The notes under the pieces are model-generated. The model was given only the letters and a program-made list of their open reading frames with translations. It did not search any database and was not told the DNA's origin. The translations under genes and the position numbers were made by a program. Positions 55,209-63,565 of a stretch of 64,000 bases of DNA are shown piece by piece. The stretch's first letter is position 1, and the number at the start of each line of letters is the position of its first letter. The stretch comes from an uncultured Bacteroidales bacterium (GTDB taxonomy: Bacteria > Bacteroidota > Bacteroidia > Bacteroidales > Bacteroidaceae), in the NCBI GenBank assembly GCA_937995875.1, contig CALKIW010000008.1, positions 36,850-100,849 of the forward strand, written 5' to 3'.

Positions 55209-55832
55209 ATGAAAAAGAAAAATATTTTTAGCATTTTGTCTTTAGCCACTGTGGCTGCACTATCAATGACGTCGTGCGATAAGAGCAATAATAAAATGGA
55301 TGAAAAACCGGCTACTGCGGCAGCTGACAAAACAGCTCCCGGCAATAAGCTCGCATTTGTAGAGGTAGACTCCATTATGACTCAATATAATTTCTGCAAA
55401 GAATACAGCAAGATTCTTGAGCAAAAGGGAAACAACATTCAGAAAACGCTTGCGAACAAACAACAGCAGTTGCAAACAGCAGCAGCAAACTTTCAACAGA
55501 AGCTGCAGCAAAATGCCTATACTCGTGAACAGGCAGAAAGAGTGCAGGCTGGATTGCAGAAACAAAACAACGACCTTCAGGCGCTGAATCAGCGTTTGAG
55601 TAATGAGTTCCAAACTGAGACGGAAGAATTTAACAAGGCTTTGCACGATTCTTTGCAAAATTATCTTGCCATATATAATAAGGATAAGAAGTATGGTATG
55701 ATTTTCGCCAAACAGGGAGATAATTTACTTTATGCAGACAAGGCATACGACATCACAAATGAAGTTGTTGCTGGATTGAATAAAATGTATAAAAGTAAAG
55801 CAAAAGCAAAATCTGACAAAGCAAAGAAATAA
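55209..55832 (+). CDS. OmpH/Skp-family lipoprotein
   Basis: A 207-residue protein. Signal and lipobox SMTSC (Cys23) predict a lipoprotein, unlike the soluble periplasmic Skp of Proteobacteria. The long helical Gln-rich stretch (about 70-150) forms the coiled-coil tentacles of the OmpH family, with LAFVEVDSIMTQY before it and YGMIFAKQGDNLLYADKAYDIT after it. Probable chaperone for outer-membrane proteins. A terminator hairpin at 55851 follows. Confidence 0.88.
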   Translation: MKKKNIFSILSLATVAALSMTSCDKSNNKMDEKPATAAADKTAPGNKLAFVEVDSIMTQYNFCKEYSKILEQKGNNIQKTLANKQQQLQTAAANFQQKLQQNAYTREQAERVQAGLQKQNNDLQALNQRLSNEFQTETEEFNKALHDSLQNYLAIYNKDKKYGMIFAKQGDNLLYADKAYDITNEVVAGLNKMYKSKAKAKSDKAKK

Positions 55833-55850
55833 CAAAAGTATGTAAAAAAA

Positions 55851-55872
55851 ATCATCCTAAAATTTGGATGAT
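55851..55872 (+). terminator. Terminator hairpin after ompH
   Basis: ATCATCC-taaaattt-GGATGAT, flanked by A and T runs. It overlaps the -33 box of the tRNA promoter, so ompH termination and tRNA initiation share this DNA. Confidence 0.55.
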
Positions 55873-55894
55873 ATAAAAAAACATCGTACCTTTG
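55863..55894 (+). promoter_or_regulatory. Promoter of the tRNA-Arg pair
   Basis: TTTG (55863-55866), exactly 20 nt, then TACCTTTG (55887-55894): a textbook match to the Bacteroidetes TTTG-N19-21-TAnnTTTG consensus, just upstream of the first tRNA. Confidence 0.75.
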
Positions 55895-55911
55895 CAACCG
55901 CTTACAAGAAA

Positions 55912-55985
55912 GGCTCCGTAGCTCAACTGAATAGAGCATCTGACTACGGATCAGAAGGTTGTGGGTTTGAATCCCGCCGGAGTCA
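55912..55985 (+). tRNA. tRNA-Arg (anticodon ACG), copy 1
   Basis: Cloverleaf read directly: acceptor GGCTCCG/CGGAGTC, D arm GCTC/GAGC, anticodon stem TCTGA/TCAGA with loop CTACGGA (ACG, probably inosine at the first position), T arm GTGGG/CCCGC with TTTGAAT. 74 nt with discriminator A; CCA is not encoded. Confidence 0.95.
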
Positions 55986-56016
55986 CTTCTTGCCTAAGTA
56001 AACAAGCCCCTATAAG

Positions 56017-56090
56017 GGCTCCGTAGCTCAACTGAATAGAGCATCTGACTACGGATCAGAAGGTTGTGGGTTTGAATCCCGCCGGAGTCA
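56017..56090 (+). tRNA. tRNA-Arg (anticodon ACG), copy 2
   Basis: Identical in all 74 bases to copy 1, after a 31-nt spacer containing AGCCC/GGGCT. A strong terminator follows at 56097, so both copies come from one transcript. Confidence 0.95.
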
Positions 56091-56096
56091 CTACAG

Positions 56097-56129
56097 CAAG
56101 CTATAGATTTGTCTATAGCTTGTTTTTTT
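56097..56129 (+). terminator. Terminator of the tRNA-Arg pair
   Basis: 10-bp stem CAAGCTATAG / CTATAGCTTG with a 6-nt loop, followed by TTTTTTT. Confidence 0.85.
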
Positions 56130-56279
56130 ATACATAGCATTCTCTACTTTCTGTTTCGTTGTTAGCATTTTGCTTCCAAAATCACTAACAAACTGAAAGC
56201 AAGCGACTTCCAAAATTAAAATTCATGCATTTAAATGGAAAAAATAGCAAATAAATTTCATATTAACAATAAAAACTTG

Positions 56280-56287
56280 TATCTTTG
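56280..56287 (+). promoter_or_regulatory. -7 box of the HU gene
   Basis: TATCTTTG, matching TAnnTTTG, 51 nt before the ATG at 56339. Confidence 0.55.
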
Positions 56288-56338
56288 CATTTCAAAGAAA
56301 CAGATTTCACATCAACATCAATTATTAGTATATCAGAA

Positions 56339-56620
56339 ATGACAAAAGCAGATATTATCAGTGAAATTACTGAACAAACCGGATTGCAGAAAAAGGAAGT
56401 TGCAGTTGTTATCGAAAGCTTCATGGAAACCGTAAAGAAAAATATGCTCGAGAAAAGAGAGAATGTTTATCTACGCGGTTTTGGTAGTTTTATTATCAAA
56501 CGTCGCGCAGAAAAGACAGCTCGTGATATCGGTAAAAACACAACTATCACCATTCCTGCCCATGATTTTCCCAGCTTCAAACCTGCCAAGGCATTTGCTG
56601 ACAAGATGAAGGGTGAATAA
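56339..56620 (+). CDS. HU/IHF-family DNA-binding protein
   Basis: A 93-residue nucleoid protein. MTKADIISEITEQTG, the GFGSFIIKRRAEKTARDIGKN arm region and PSFKPAKAFAD are typical of HU/IHF. The ATG at 56339 matches the family start; the open frame upstream does not. The next gene is a tiny basic ribosome-associated-type protein. Confidence 0.95.
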   Translation: MTKADIISEITEQTGLQKKEVAVVIESFMETVKKNMLEKRENVYLRGFGSFIIKRRAEKTARDIGKNTTITIPAHDFPSFKPAKAFADKMKGE

Positions 56621-56665
56621 AATTTTTAAAATTATAACATAATAACAATTTAAACATTTACAGTT

Positions 56666-56755
56666 ATGCCAAACGGTAAGAAGAAAAAGGGCCACAAGAT
56701 GGCTACGCACAAGCGTAAAAAAAGATTGCGCAAAAATCGCCATAAGAGCAAATAA
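56666..56755 (+). CDS. 29-residue basic protein of the AURKAIP1/COX24 (mS38-like) type
   Basis: MPNGKKKKGHKMATHKRKKR then LRKNRHKSK, a 29-residue protein with the HKxxxHKRKKRLRKNRHK pattern of COX24/mS38-like proteins, which associate with ribosomes in mitochondria. It lies 45 nt after the HU gene and is too short for most gene finders. A hairpin with a T tract follows at 56777, before rng. Confidence 0.75.
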   Translation: MPNGKKKKGHKMATHKRKKRLRKNRHKSK

Positions 56756-56776
56756 ACCTTAGGGGATTGCTCGAAA

Positions 56777-56812
56777 AAAGGGGGAAGCCTCCATGGCGTC
56801 CCCTTTCTTTTT
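56777..56812 (+). terminator. Hairpin with T tract between the COX24-like gene and rng
   Basis: AAAGGGG...GCC pairs with GGC...CCCCTTT, followed by CTTTTT. It lies 18 nt before the rng ATG with no clear promoter between, so rng expression may depend on read-through. Confidence 0.6.
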
Positions 56813-56829
56813 AATTAAAAGTCCGAGAA

Positions 56830-58404
56830 ATGACAAGTGAAGTAATAATCGATGTAAAACCAAAAGAGATTTCCATTGCCCTCTTGGAAGACAAACGGCT
56901 GGTGGAATATCAGAACGAGCCTCGTTCTGCAAACTTCTCTGTTGGCAACATCTACATTGCAAAGGTAAAGAAGCTCATGCCGGGCTTGAATGCCTGTTTT
57001 GTTGATGTTGGATACGAGCGCGATGCTTTCTTGCATTATCTTGACTTAGGAAGTCAATTCAATTCATACGCCAAGTATCTTAAGCAGGTACAAAGCGACC
57101 GAAAAAAACTTTATCCTTTTAATAAAGCATCTCGCCTACCCGACTTGAAAAAAGACGGAAGCATACAACAGACGCTTAAAGTAGGACAAGAGATTCTGGT
57201 GCAGATCGTCAAAGAACCTATCTCGACGAAAGGTCCCAGACTTACAGGAGAACTTAGTTTTGCAGGTCGTTTCTTGGTACTTATTCCCTTTGGGGATAAA
57301 GTAAATGTATCTTCTAAGATCAGGAAAGGCGAAGAAAGAGCACGACTAAAACAACTCATCCGCAGCATAAAACCCAAAGGCTGTAGTGTGATTGTACGCA
57401 CGGTGGCCGAAGGAAAACGAGTAGCGGAGCTGGATACGGAGTTAAAACATCTGACTAAGCGATGGACAGATGCTATTGTAAAGGTACAAAAAACTCAGGA
57501 TAGACCACAACTTGTCTATGAAGAAGAAGGAAGGGCGGTAGCTATGCTGCGAGACCTCTTCAATTCCAGCTACGAAAACATTTTTGTAAACGACGGAGAC
57601 ATCTTCAAAGAAGTTAAGAATTATATTTCGCTTATTGCCCCTAAAAAAGCAAATGTAGTTAAAAAGTACAATGGAAAAGTACCCATCTTTGATAATTTCA
57701 ACGTTACAAAGCAAATCAAATCCAGTTTTGGTAAGACAGTAAACTATGCTCATGGGGCATATCTTATTATTGAACATACCGAAGCTATGCACGTTGTGGA
57801 TGTGAACAGCGGTAACCGTTCTAAAAACGAAAAAGGACAAGAAGGCACAGCACTTGAAACCAATCTGGGTGCTGCTGACGAATTGGCTCGTCAACTCAGG
57901 CTACGAGATATGGGAGGAATCATCGTAGTAGACTTTATAGATATGAATCTGGCCGAAGACCGTCAGATGCTTTATGAACGCATGTGTAAAGCGATGCAGA
58001 AAGATAGAGCACGACACAACATTCTGCCACTGAGTAAATTTGGGCTTATGCAAATTACCCGACAACGTGTTCGTCCGGCTATGGACGTCAATGTTGAAGA
58101 GAACTGTCCCACTTGTAACGGTACTGGAAAAATCAGGTCGAGCATTTTGTTCACTGACCAACTCGAAGGAAAGATTGACCAACTAATCAACAAGATAGGT
58201 GTAAAGAAATTCTATCTACACGTTCATCCATATGTTGCTGCCTATATAAATCAAGGCTTCATAAGCCTGAAACGCAGATGGCAGAGCAAGTATGGATTTG
58301 GAATACATGTCATCTCTTCACAGAAACTCGCCTTCCTACAATATGAATTTTATGATTCAAAAGGCGAGTTTATTGATATGAAAGAAGAGTTTGAGACAAA
58401 GTAA
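56830..58404 (+). CDS. rng: Ribonuclease E/G family protein
   Basis: A 524-residue endoribonuclease. The N-terminal S1-like region (NIYIAKVKKLMPGLNACFVDVGYERDAFLHYLDL), the catalytic DNase I-like region (VVDVNSG, GGIIVVDFIDM with the Asp metal ligands) and the zinc-link CPTCNGTG are all present. The length fits RNase G rather than full RNase E. It processes rRNA and mRNA. A 16-bp terminator follows at 58413. Confidence 0.96.
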   Translation: MTSEVIIDVKPKEISIALLEDKRLVEYQNEPRSANFSVGNIYIAKVKKLMPGLNACFVDVGYERDAFLHYLDLGSQFNSYAKYLKQVQSDRKKLYPFNKASRLPDLKKDGSIQQTLKVGQEILVQIVKEPISTKGPRLTGELSFAGRFLVLIPFGDKVNVSSKIRKGEERARLKQLIRSIKPKGCSVIVRTVAEGKRVAELDTELKHLTKRWTDAIVKVQKTQDRPQLVYEEEGRAVAMLRDLFNSSYENIFVNDGDIFKEVKNYISLIAPKKANVVKKYNGKVPIFDNFNVTKQIKSSFGKTVNYAHGAYLIIEHTEAMHVVDVNSGNRSKNEKGQEGTALETNLGAADELARQLRLRDMGGIIVVDFIDMNLAEDRQMLYERMCKAMQKDRARHNILPLSKFGLMQITRQRVRPAMDVNVEENCPTCNGTGKIRSSILFTDQLEGKIDQLINKIGVKKFYLHVHPYVAAYINQGFISLKRRWQSKYGFGIHVISSQKLAFLQYEFYDSKGEFIDMKEEFETK

Positions 58405-58412
58405 AAAGCATT

Positions 58413-58456
58413 AAAAATCCCTCGTAATTTGTATAAAAACATTACGAGGGATTTTT
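58413..58456. terminator. Terminator between convergent rng and GH13-AlaX genes
   Basis: 16-bp stem AAAAATCCCTCGTAAT / ATTACGAGGGATTTTT with a 12-nt loop; works in both directions. Confidence 0.85.
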
Positions 58457-58506
58457 ATATTGCTACATCATAAACTTTTAATGTTGCAAAAGCATAGTCG
58501 TTTGGC

Positions 58507-60657
58507 CTACGGAATAACTTTAAACCTGATTCTGAAAGTCATCTTTTCTTGATTCCAATTCGTTCCTAATATCTCAAACCGACCGATTTGAGAAGTAGAG
58601 CGCACATGTTTTCCTATACATGGACAAGCATCAAAGTCACCTATGCGTACCAGTCGTATAGTTTGCGAAGCGTCTTCAGGAAGCCGGTCCAGACTGATGC
58701 CATCGGGCAAGTTGTTTCTATCCACAAACTCATAAGTGACCGGAAGATCTGCCTCTATCAGTTCATTCATTTTTTTCTCAATGGCTTTTTCTTCCTTATG
58801 GTCTGGTTTATGGTCAAGTTTAAAAGTCATTTTGCTCTTTTTCCGTTCTATGTGTGCATTGCATGAACGTTCGCATCCATACATTCTAACCATCACCTGA
58901 TTGAGCAGGTGTTCCGCTGTGTGAGCCGGTGGAAACTCCTCCTTATTATGAGGATTAAGAATATATTTATTATCTTTCATCTTGATATTGAATTTATAGA
59001 TTCTACCACTATTGGGTAAAAGTTCTATATCGACCGTGTCATCTCTTTTCAGGTTAATCTCCAACTCTTCTCCCGTAAGCAAATCTACAGCAGGAAAAGC
59101 TCGTTCCGGTAAATTTAAGAATTCAAAGGCATGGTCTGGGATAACAACTCCCACATGCGATCGCTCATTGGAAAAATTAACCACAATCAGCAGGACTTCG
59201 TCTTCAAACTTGCGCAAGAATGCAAAGTGGTATCTGGGATTAAATTTCCATGTGTAAGGATTGACATACATTAAATCAAAGAAATCGCCATCCGTAATAG
59301 CTTTCTCACGATTGGCAATGCGAAGAATTTGCTGGTATTTTAATTGCAATGACTTATCATTTCGATTTAATTTTCGTCTGTCAAAATATCCGTGATATAG
59401 TTTGGGAAGGTGCCAATAATCAAAAATCGTTGTACGTCCGTCCTTGCCGGAAAATCCCTCCTCATTCATACCGGTCTCCCCAAACTCTTGTCCCGAATAA
59501 AGCATGAAAGGATTTTTCTGTAACATGACAGAAACGATAACTCCGGGTATTCCCTTCCAGGCATCTCCACAAAAATAATCACTGGCTATGCGCTGTTCAT
59601 CATGGTTTTCCAAAAAATAGAGCATGTGATCTTTAATGTCGTCCACATTTTGCCAATTATAGGTAATGCTGTTGGCAGGTCTGTGATTGCAGATCACATC
59701 GCGAATACAGTCGTACATTCCAACTTTGTCGTACAGATAATCAAACCCTGATTGTAGGTATGTGCGATATTTCCCCTTATCATACACTTCACCGATAAAG
59801 TCAATGTGAGGATAGCGTGATTTCACTATGCGGATGGCATAGGTCCAAAACTGTGTGGGCACCATTTCTGCCATATCACAACGAAAACCATCAATGTCTT
59901 TTGAAGCCCAAAACATCAGGATGTCTACCATTTTGCTCCATGTCGAGGGAATAGGGTCAAAATGTTTACTACGTCCTTTGTAGTTGCAGTAGTCAACACC
60001 ATAATTTAGCTTAATGGTCTCATACCAATCGTTAATTCCGGGTGTATTGTCAAAACGGTCGTTACCTGTACATTTTGCCGGCAACTCCTCATAGGCCTCT
60101 TGCCCCTGCATGGGGCTGACCGGACTGATAAAGTTCTGTCCCGGACAATAGTAAAAATTATTTTGAGGTGAGAAATGTTTGCTCGTGTCATCATCTTCTC
60201 CCAAATCCTTGACCCCATTCGGTCGGCAAATGGAATGATATTCCCGCGCCACATGATTGGGCACAAAGTCTATGATCACTTTCATCCCTTCTCCATGCGT
60301 GCGTTCCACGAGCTGCTCAAACTCATCCATTCGCTTGTCCACCTCTGTTGCCAAGTCCGGATCAACATCATAATAATCGGTTATGGCATAGGGCGACCCA
60401 GCCAATCCCTTGATCACTGTAGGATGTTGGCGTGGAATACCATAATGACTATAATCAGTTGCTGTGGCATGACGGATAACTCCCGTGTACCATATATGGG
60501 TAAAGCCCATATCATGAATACGACGGAGCCTCGTCGTATCAAAGTCGTTCATCTTTCCGGCACTGTTCTCCTTGAGTGTTCCGTTTCGTTTACAAGTGGT
60601 ATTTTTATTACCGAAGAGGCGTGGAAGAACTTGATAAATTAAAATCTTATTGCTCAT
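58507..60657 (-). CDS. GH13 alpha-amylase-family enzyme fused to an AlaX-type tRNA-editing domain
   Basis: A 716-residue protein without signal peptide. Residues 1-~560 are a GH13 barrel with candidate nucleophile Asp261 (DGFRCDMAEM), acid/base Glu290 (FIGEVYD) and Asp353 (ENHDEQR), then a beta C-domain. Residues ~560-716 form an AlaX/second-additional domain with HTAEH (His579, His583), CIGKH (Cys680, His684) and HIERKKSKM, so the zinc site is complete. The AlaX part begins MKDNKYILN directly after the natural end of the GH13 part. Start ATG 60657; the TTG just before it is not needed. Confidence 0.9.
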   Translation of the reverse strand: MSNKILIYQVLPRLFGNKNTTCKRNGTLKENSAGKMNDFDTTRLRRIHDMGFTHIWYTGVIRHATATDYSHYGIPRQHPTVIKGLAGSPYAITDYYDVDPDLATEVDKRMDEFEQLVERTHGEGMKVIIDFVPNHVAREYHSICRPNGVKDLGEDDDTSKHFSPQNNFYYCPGQNFISPVSPMQGQEAYEELPAKCTGNDRFDNTPGINDWYETIKLNYGVDYCNYKGRSKHFDPIPSTWSKMVDILMFWASKDIDGFRCDMAEMVPTQFWTYAIRIVKSRYPHIDFIGEVYDKGKYRTYLQSGFDYLYDKVGMYDCIRDVICNHRPANSITYNWQNVDDIKDHMLYFLENHDEQRIASDYFCGDAWKGIPGVIVSVMLQKNPFMLYSGQEFGETGMNEEGFSGKDGRTTIFDYWHLPKLYHGYFDRRKLNRNDKSLQLKYQQILRIANREKAITDGDFFDLMYVNPYTWKFNPRYHFAFLRKFEDEVLLIVVNFSNERSHVGVVIPDHAFEFLNLPERAFPAVDLLTGEELEINLKRDDTVDIELLPNSGRIYKFNIKMKDNKYILNPHNKEEFPPAHTAEHLLNQVMVRMYGCERSCNAHIERKKSKMTFKLDHKPDHKEEKAIEKKMNELIEADLPVTYEFVDRNNLPDGISLDRLPEDASQTIRLVRIGDFDACPCIGKHVRSTSQIGRFEILGTNWNQEKMTFRIRFKVIP

Positions 60658-60697
60658 CAATTATCAGCACACAATTCCTTGCTTATTTAAAAGAAAA

Positions 60698-60732
60698 AGA
60701 GATTGCTCCGGAAACTACCGGCAGCAATCTCT
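60698..60732 (-). terminator. Intrinsic terminator of fabD
   Basis: 10-bp stem AGAGATTGCT / AGCAATCTCT, extended inside by CCGG/CCGG, followed on the minus strand by TTTTTCTTTT. About 18 nt after the fabD stop. Confidence 0.85.
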
Positions 60733-60749
60733 CACAATAATTTTACTAC

Positions 60750-61637
60750 TTATACAATACCGTGCGTGCTTACCTCTTTGCTGATACGACCAATCATACC
60801 CTGCAAAGCTTTGCCCGGACCACATTCCGTAAGGTCATCAGCACCATCGGCAATCATGTTTTGAACACTTAATGTCCATCGCACCGAACTGGTAAGTTGA
60901 GCTATAAGATTATTCTTTATTTCCGCAGCATCAGTATGTGGCTTGCCATCCACATTTTGATAAATCGGACATTTGGGAGTTGAAAAGTCAGTATTTTCTA
61001 TAGCTGCTTGCAATTCGTCTTTAGCAGGTTGCATCAATGGAGAGTGAAAAGCACCACCAACCTTCAAAGGCAAAGCACGTTTAGCACCAGCCTCCTTAAG
61101 TTTGTCGCAGGCTTCCATAATGGCATCCTTTTCTCCGGAAATAACAAGCTGCCCCGGACAATTATAGTTAGCTGCAACCACAACCTTACCACCGTTGCTT
61201 ACCTCTGCACATACCTTCTCAACATCTTCGTCAGACAATCCGATGATGGCAGCCATTGTGCCGGGATTAGCCTCACAGGCCTTCTGCATGGCATTTGCAC
61301 GAGCAGCAACCAAACGGAGACCGTCTTCAAAACTTAATGCTCCGGCCACAACGAGTGCTGAAAACTCGCCAAGCGAATGACCGGCCATCATAGAAGCCTT
61401 CACGTCATCATCCATACACAGTGCAGATATTACACTATGAAGAAAAACGGCAGGTTGTGTGACGCGCGTTTCTTTCAGCTGCTCGTCAGTACCGTCAAAC
61501 ATAATGGAAGTTATTTTGAATCCGAGAATTTCATCGGCCTTGTCAAAAAGCTCTTTTGCTAACGCATTGTTATCGTAGAGTTCTTTACCCATACCCACAA
61601 ACTGTGAGCCCTGACCGGGGAATACTAATGCTTTCAT
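60750..61637 (-). CDS. fabD: Malonyl-CoA:ACP transacylase
   Basis: A 295-residue enzyme that loads malonate on ACP for fatty acid synthesis. VFPGQGSQFVGMG at the N-terminus, the GHSLGEFSAL nucleophile block (Ser88) and GGAFHSPLM (catalytic His) are all present. Own -7 box and terminator; no fab neighbours in the window. Confidence 0.97.
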   Translation of the reverse strand: MKALVFPGQGSQFVGMGKELYDNNALAKELFDKADEILGFKITSIMFDGTDEQLKETRVTQPAVFLHSVISALCMDDDVKASMMAGHSLGEFSALVVAGALSFEDGLRLVAARANAMQKACEANPGTMAAIIGLSDEDVEKVCAEVSNGGKVVVAANYNCPGQLVISGEKDAIMEACDKLKEAGAKRALPLKVGGAFHSPLMQPAKDELQAAIENTDFSTPKCPIYQNVDGKPHTDAAEIKNNLIAQLTSSVRWTLSVQNMIADGADDLTECGPGKALQGMIGRISKEVSTHGIV

Positions 61638-61670
61638 ATTTCTTATGATTTATTTTTGTAACAATTTTTG

Positions 61671-61678
61671 CAAAGATA
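61671..61678 (-). promoter_or_regulatory. -7 box of fabD
   Basis: Minus strand TATCTTTG, matching TAnnTTTG, 34 nt before the fabD ATG. Confidence 0.6.
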
Positions 61679-61795
61679 CAAAAAATAAAAGATAGTTGCA
61701 AAGCATCAACTCATAATAAATGAAAACTTATAAAAGATTACGTAACGATTTCAGGGATTATATAATCTTATCAAAAACTTCTGATGTAATTATGC

Positions 61796-61834
61796 AAAAA
61801 TCCCTTTCACCATGAATAGATGAAAGGGATTTTT
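61796..61834 (-). terminator. Intrinsic terminator of the rpsF-rpsR-rplI operon
   Basis: 14-bp stem AAAAATCCCTTTCA / TGAAAGGGATTTTT with an 11-nt loop, T-rich on the minus-strand exit, about 45 nt beyond the rplI stop. Confidence 0.8.
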
Positions 61835-61879
61835 TATCGTATTGCTTTACAGTGATAATTTACTATATCATCGTATTGA

Positions 61880-62524
61880 TTACTCAGCTGCAGGAGCTTC
61901 CTCCTCAGTGGCAGGAGCTTCTGCTTCAGCTACGGGAGCCTCAACAGTCTTCTCCTCCTCAGGAGCGTCCTCACTTGCCGGAGTTTCGGTTTCGGTTTCA
62001 GCGGTCTTCGTTGCTTTTTCCTTCACGGGAGCCTTTGTTTCTGTTGCCTTCTCTTCAGCAGCAGCTTCTTCTTCCTCCGGATCGTTCTCAGCAACAACTT
62101 GTACCGGCACCTTAATCTCTACCTCTTTGTGGAAGTGTACGGTAGCTTCGTATTCACCTACCTTACGGATTTCACGCATAGTAATAATCTTGCGGTCAAT
62201 CTCGATACCCTTCTTAGCCAATTCCTCAGCAACGATGGCGGCATTCACAGAGCCATAGAGCTGGCCACCTACAGAAACTTTTGCAGCAATCTCTACAACA
62301 ACATCCTTCAGAGCCTCTGCACGCTTTTCAGCAGCTGCCTTTTGTGCTGCGAGCTTGTCGGCCTGCTGCTTCAAATTCTCAGCAAGCACCTTTCTGGCAC
62401 TCTTAGAAGCGATAACACCTTTGCCTTTAGGAATGAGATAATTACGGCCATAGCCGTCCTTAACAGTCACAATATCGTTCTTGTATCCAAGTCCGATAAT
62501 ATCTTCTTTCAGTATAATTTCCAT
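61880..62524 (-). CDS. rplI: Ribosomal protein bL9 with long acidic C-terminal extension
   Basis: A 214-residue protein. Residues 1-~145 are a normal bL9 (MEIILKEDIIGLGYKNDIVTVKDGYGRNYLIPKG, then the helix and C-domain). The final ~69 residues are a Glu/Ala/Thr/Pro-rich tail with no defined fold. Third gene of rpsF-rpsR-rplI, 17 nt after rpsR. The tail is unusual in length; its composition suggests an unstructured acidic extension. Confidence 0.95.
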   Translation of the reverse strand: MEIILKEDIIGLGYKNDIVTVKDGYGRNYLIPKGKGVIASKSARKVLAENLKQQADKLAAQKAAAEKRAEALKDVVVEIAAKVSVGGQLYGSVNAAIVAEELAKKGIEIDRKIITMREIRKVGEYEATVHFHKEVEIKVPVQVVAENDPEEEEAAAEEKATETKAPVKEKATKTAETETETPASEDAPEEEKTVEAPVAEAEAPATEEEAPAAE

Positions 62525-62541
62525 ATCCTTTGCCTCCTTAA

Positions 62542-62814
62542 TTACTTCATCATGTCAGTTACGTAGGGAAGCAGGGCAATTTGGCGAGCGCGCTTAACGG
62601 CCTGAGCCACACGACGCTGATACTTCAATGATGTGCCTGTGATGCGACGGGGAAGAATCTTTCCCTGCTCATTCAAGAACCTCTTCAAGAATTCGGGATC
62701 TTTGTAATCAATATACTTAATTCCACTCTTCTTGAAACGACAATACTTCTTCTTCTTTGTGTCAATAGAAGGAGCGGTCAAATAACGAATTTCTGTTTTT
62801 TTATGCTCTGCCAT
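62542..62814 (-). CDS. rpsR: Ribosomal protein bS18
   Basis: A 90-residue small-subunit protein. [19 protein letters not shown] and [34 protein letters not shown] are canonical. The start at 62814 ([12 protein letters not shown]) fits the family; the upstream open frame overlaps rpsF. 2 nt after the rpsF stop. Confidence 0.97.
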   Translation of the reverse strand: MAEHKKTEIRYLTAPSIDTKKKKYCRFKKSGIKYIDYKDPEFLKRFLNEQGKILPRRITGTSLKYQRRVAQAVKRARQIALLPYVTDMMK

Positions 62815-62816
62815 GA

Positions 62817-63161
62817 TTATGCCTCCAATTTTGCAGCCCACTTAGCACGACGTTTTTCAGCATATGCAGATGCATACTTGTCGAGCTTCACGGTCATGAA
62901 ACGAATAACTTTCTCGTTACGGCGATAGCCTGTTTCGAGAGTATTTACTACAGACGGCTCTGCTTTGAATTCCAACAGGCAATAAAAACCTGTAGATTTT
63001 TTTTCGATAGCATAAGCCATCTTCTTAAGTCCCCAGGTCTCTTCATTCAGAATTTCAGCACCATTGTCGGTGAGCACCTTCTTGAATTTAGCGACCGTTT
63101 CCTTCATCTGTTCATCAGACAAAACGGGAGTCAAAATGAAAACGGTTTCGTAATGATTCAT
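62817..63161 (-). CDS. rpsF: Ribosomal protein bS6
   Basis: A 114-residue protein binding 16S rRNA as a pair with bS18. [34 protein letters not shown] and [12 protein letters not shown] are typical. First gene of the operon; -7 box at 63207. Confidence 0.97.
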   Translation of the reverse strand: MNHYETVFILTPVLSDEQMKETVAKFKKVLTDNGAEILNEETWGLKKMAYAIEKKSTGFYCLLEFKAEPSVVNTLETGYRRNEKVIRFMTVKLDKYASAYAEKRRAKWAAKLEA

Positions 63162-63206
63162 ACTACTTTGTAATGAATTAAAATGTTAATTTGCAAAATG
63201 CGAGTG

Positions 63207-63214
63207 CAAAGTTA
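63207..63214 (-). promoter_or_regulatory. -7 box of the rpsF operon
   Basis: Minus strand TAACTTTG, matching TAnnTTTG; predicts a leader of about 40 nt. No S6:S18 binding hairpin was recognised in it. Confidence 0.55.
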
Positions 63215-63300
63215 CTAATTATTCTACAGATAACAACCTGATTATTACAGTTTTTTTGCTAATTAACATATAAAACATCTACTTTTACTTACAAACTTCG

Positions 63301-63308
63301 TATTTTTG
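63301..63308 (+). promoter_or_regulatory. -7 box giving a nearly leaderless mRNA (63317 gene)
   Basis: TATTTTTG ends 8 nt before the ATG at 63317, so the transcript would begin at or next to the start codon. Confidence 0.5.
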
Positions 63309-63316
63309 CAAACATT

Positions 63317-63535
63317 ATGGGGAAAATGATGAACGTTTTGCAGACAATCAAATCTTTTTTCAAGAGACACCAACAACTTTTTGGATTGCCTCTTGTATGT
63401 TTTGGTGTCATACTTTTGGTCGTTTTCTACGTTCTTGGCTTATCCAACCATAATCTCCTATTCTTCCCCACCCTGCTTATTTTGTTAGGAGTCTACGGTT
63501 ATGTGAGACTGGGAAAGCAACAAGATCAATATTAA
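63317..63535 (+). CDS. Small two-helix membrane protein
   Basis: A 72-residue protein with a basic N-terminus (MGKMMNVLQTIKSFFKRHQQ) and two transmembrane segments (about 22-42 and 47-66). Lacks a recognised family motif. It is divergent from the rpsF operon. A -7 box right before the ATG supports expression. Confidence 0.65.
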   Translation: MGKMMNVLQTIKSFFKRHQQLFGLPLVCFGVILLVVFYVLGLSNHNLLFFPTLLILLGVYGYVRLGKQQDQY

Positions 63536-63565
63536 TGTGTTGTTGCACTTCATTCTTCCCTTTCC

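Noticed and set aside
58507..58980. A separate AlaX gene starting at 58980
   Set aside because: The ATG is there and the domain boundary fits, but the frame is continuous with the GH13 part, with no stop, no promoter box and no gap, so it is reported as one fused gene.
63162..63206. The S6:S18 autoregulatory RNA element ahead of rpsF
   Set aside because: The ~40-nt leader is AT-rich and shows no CCG-containing hairpin of the described type.
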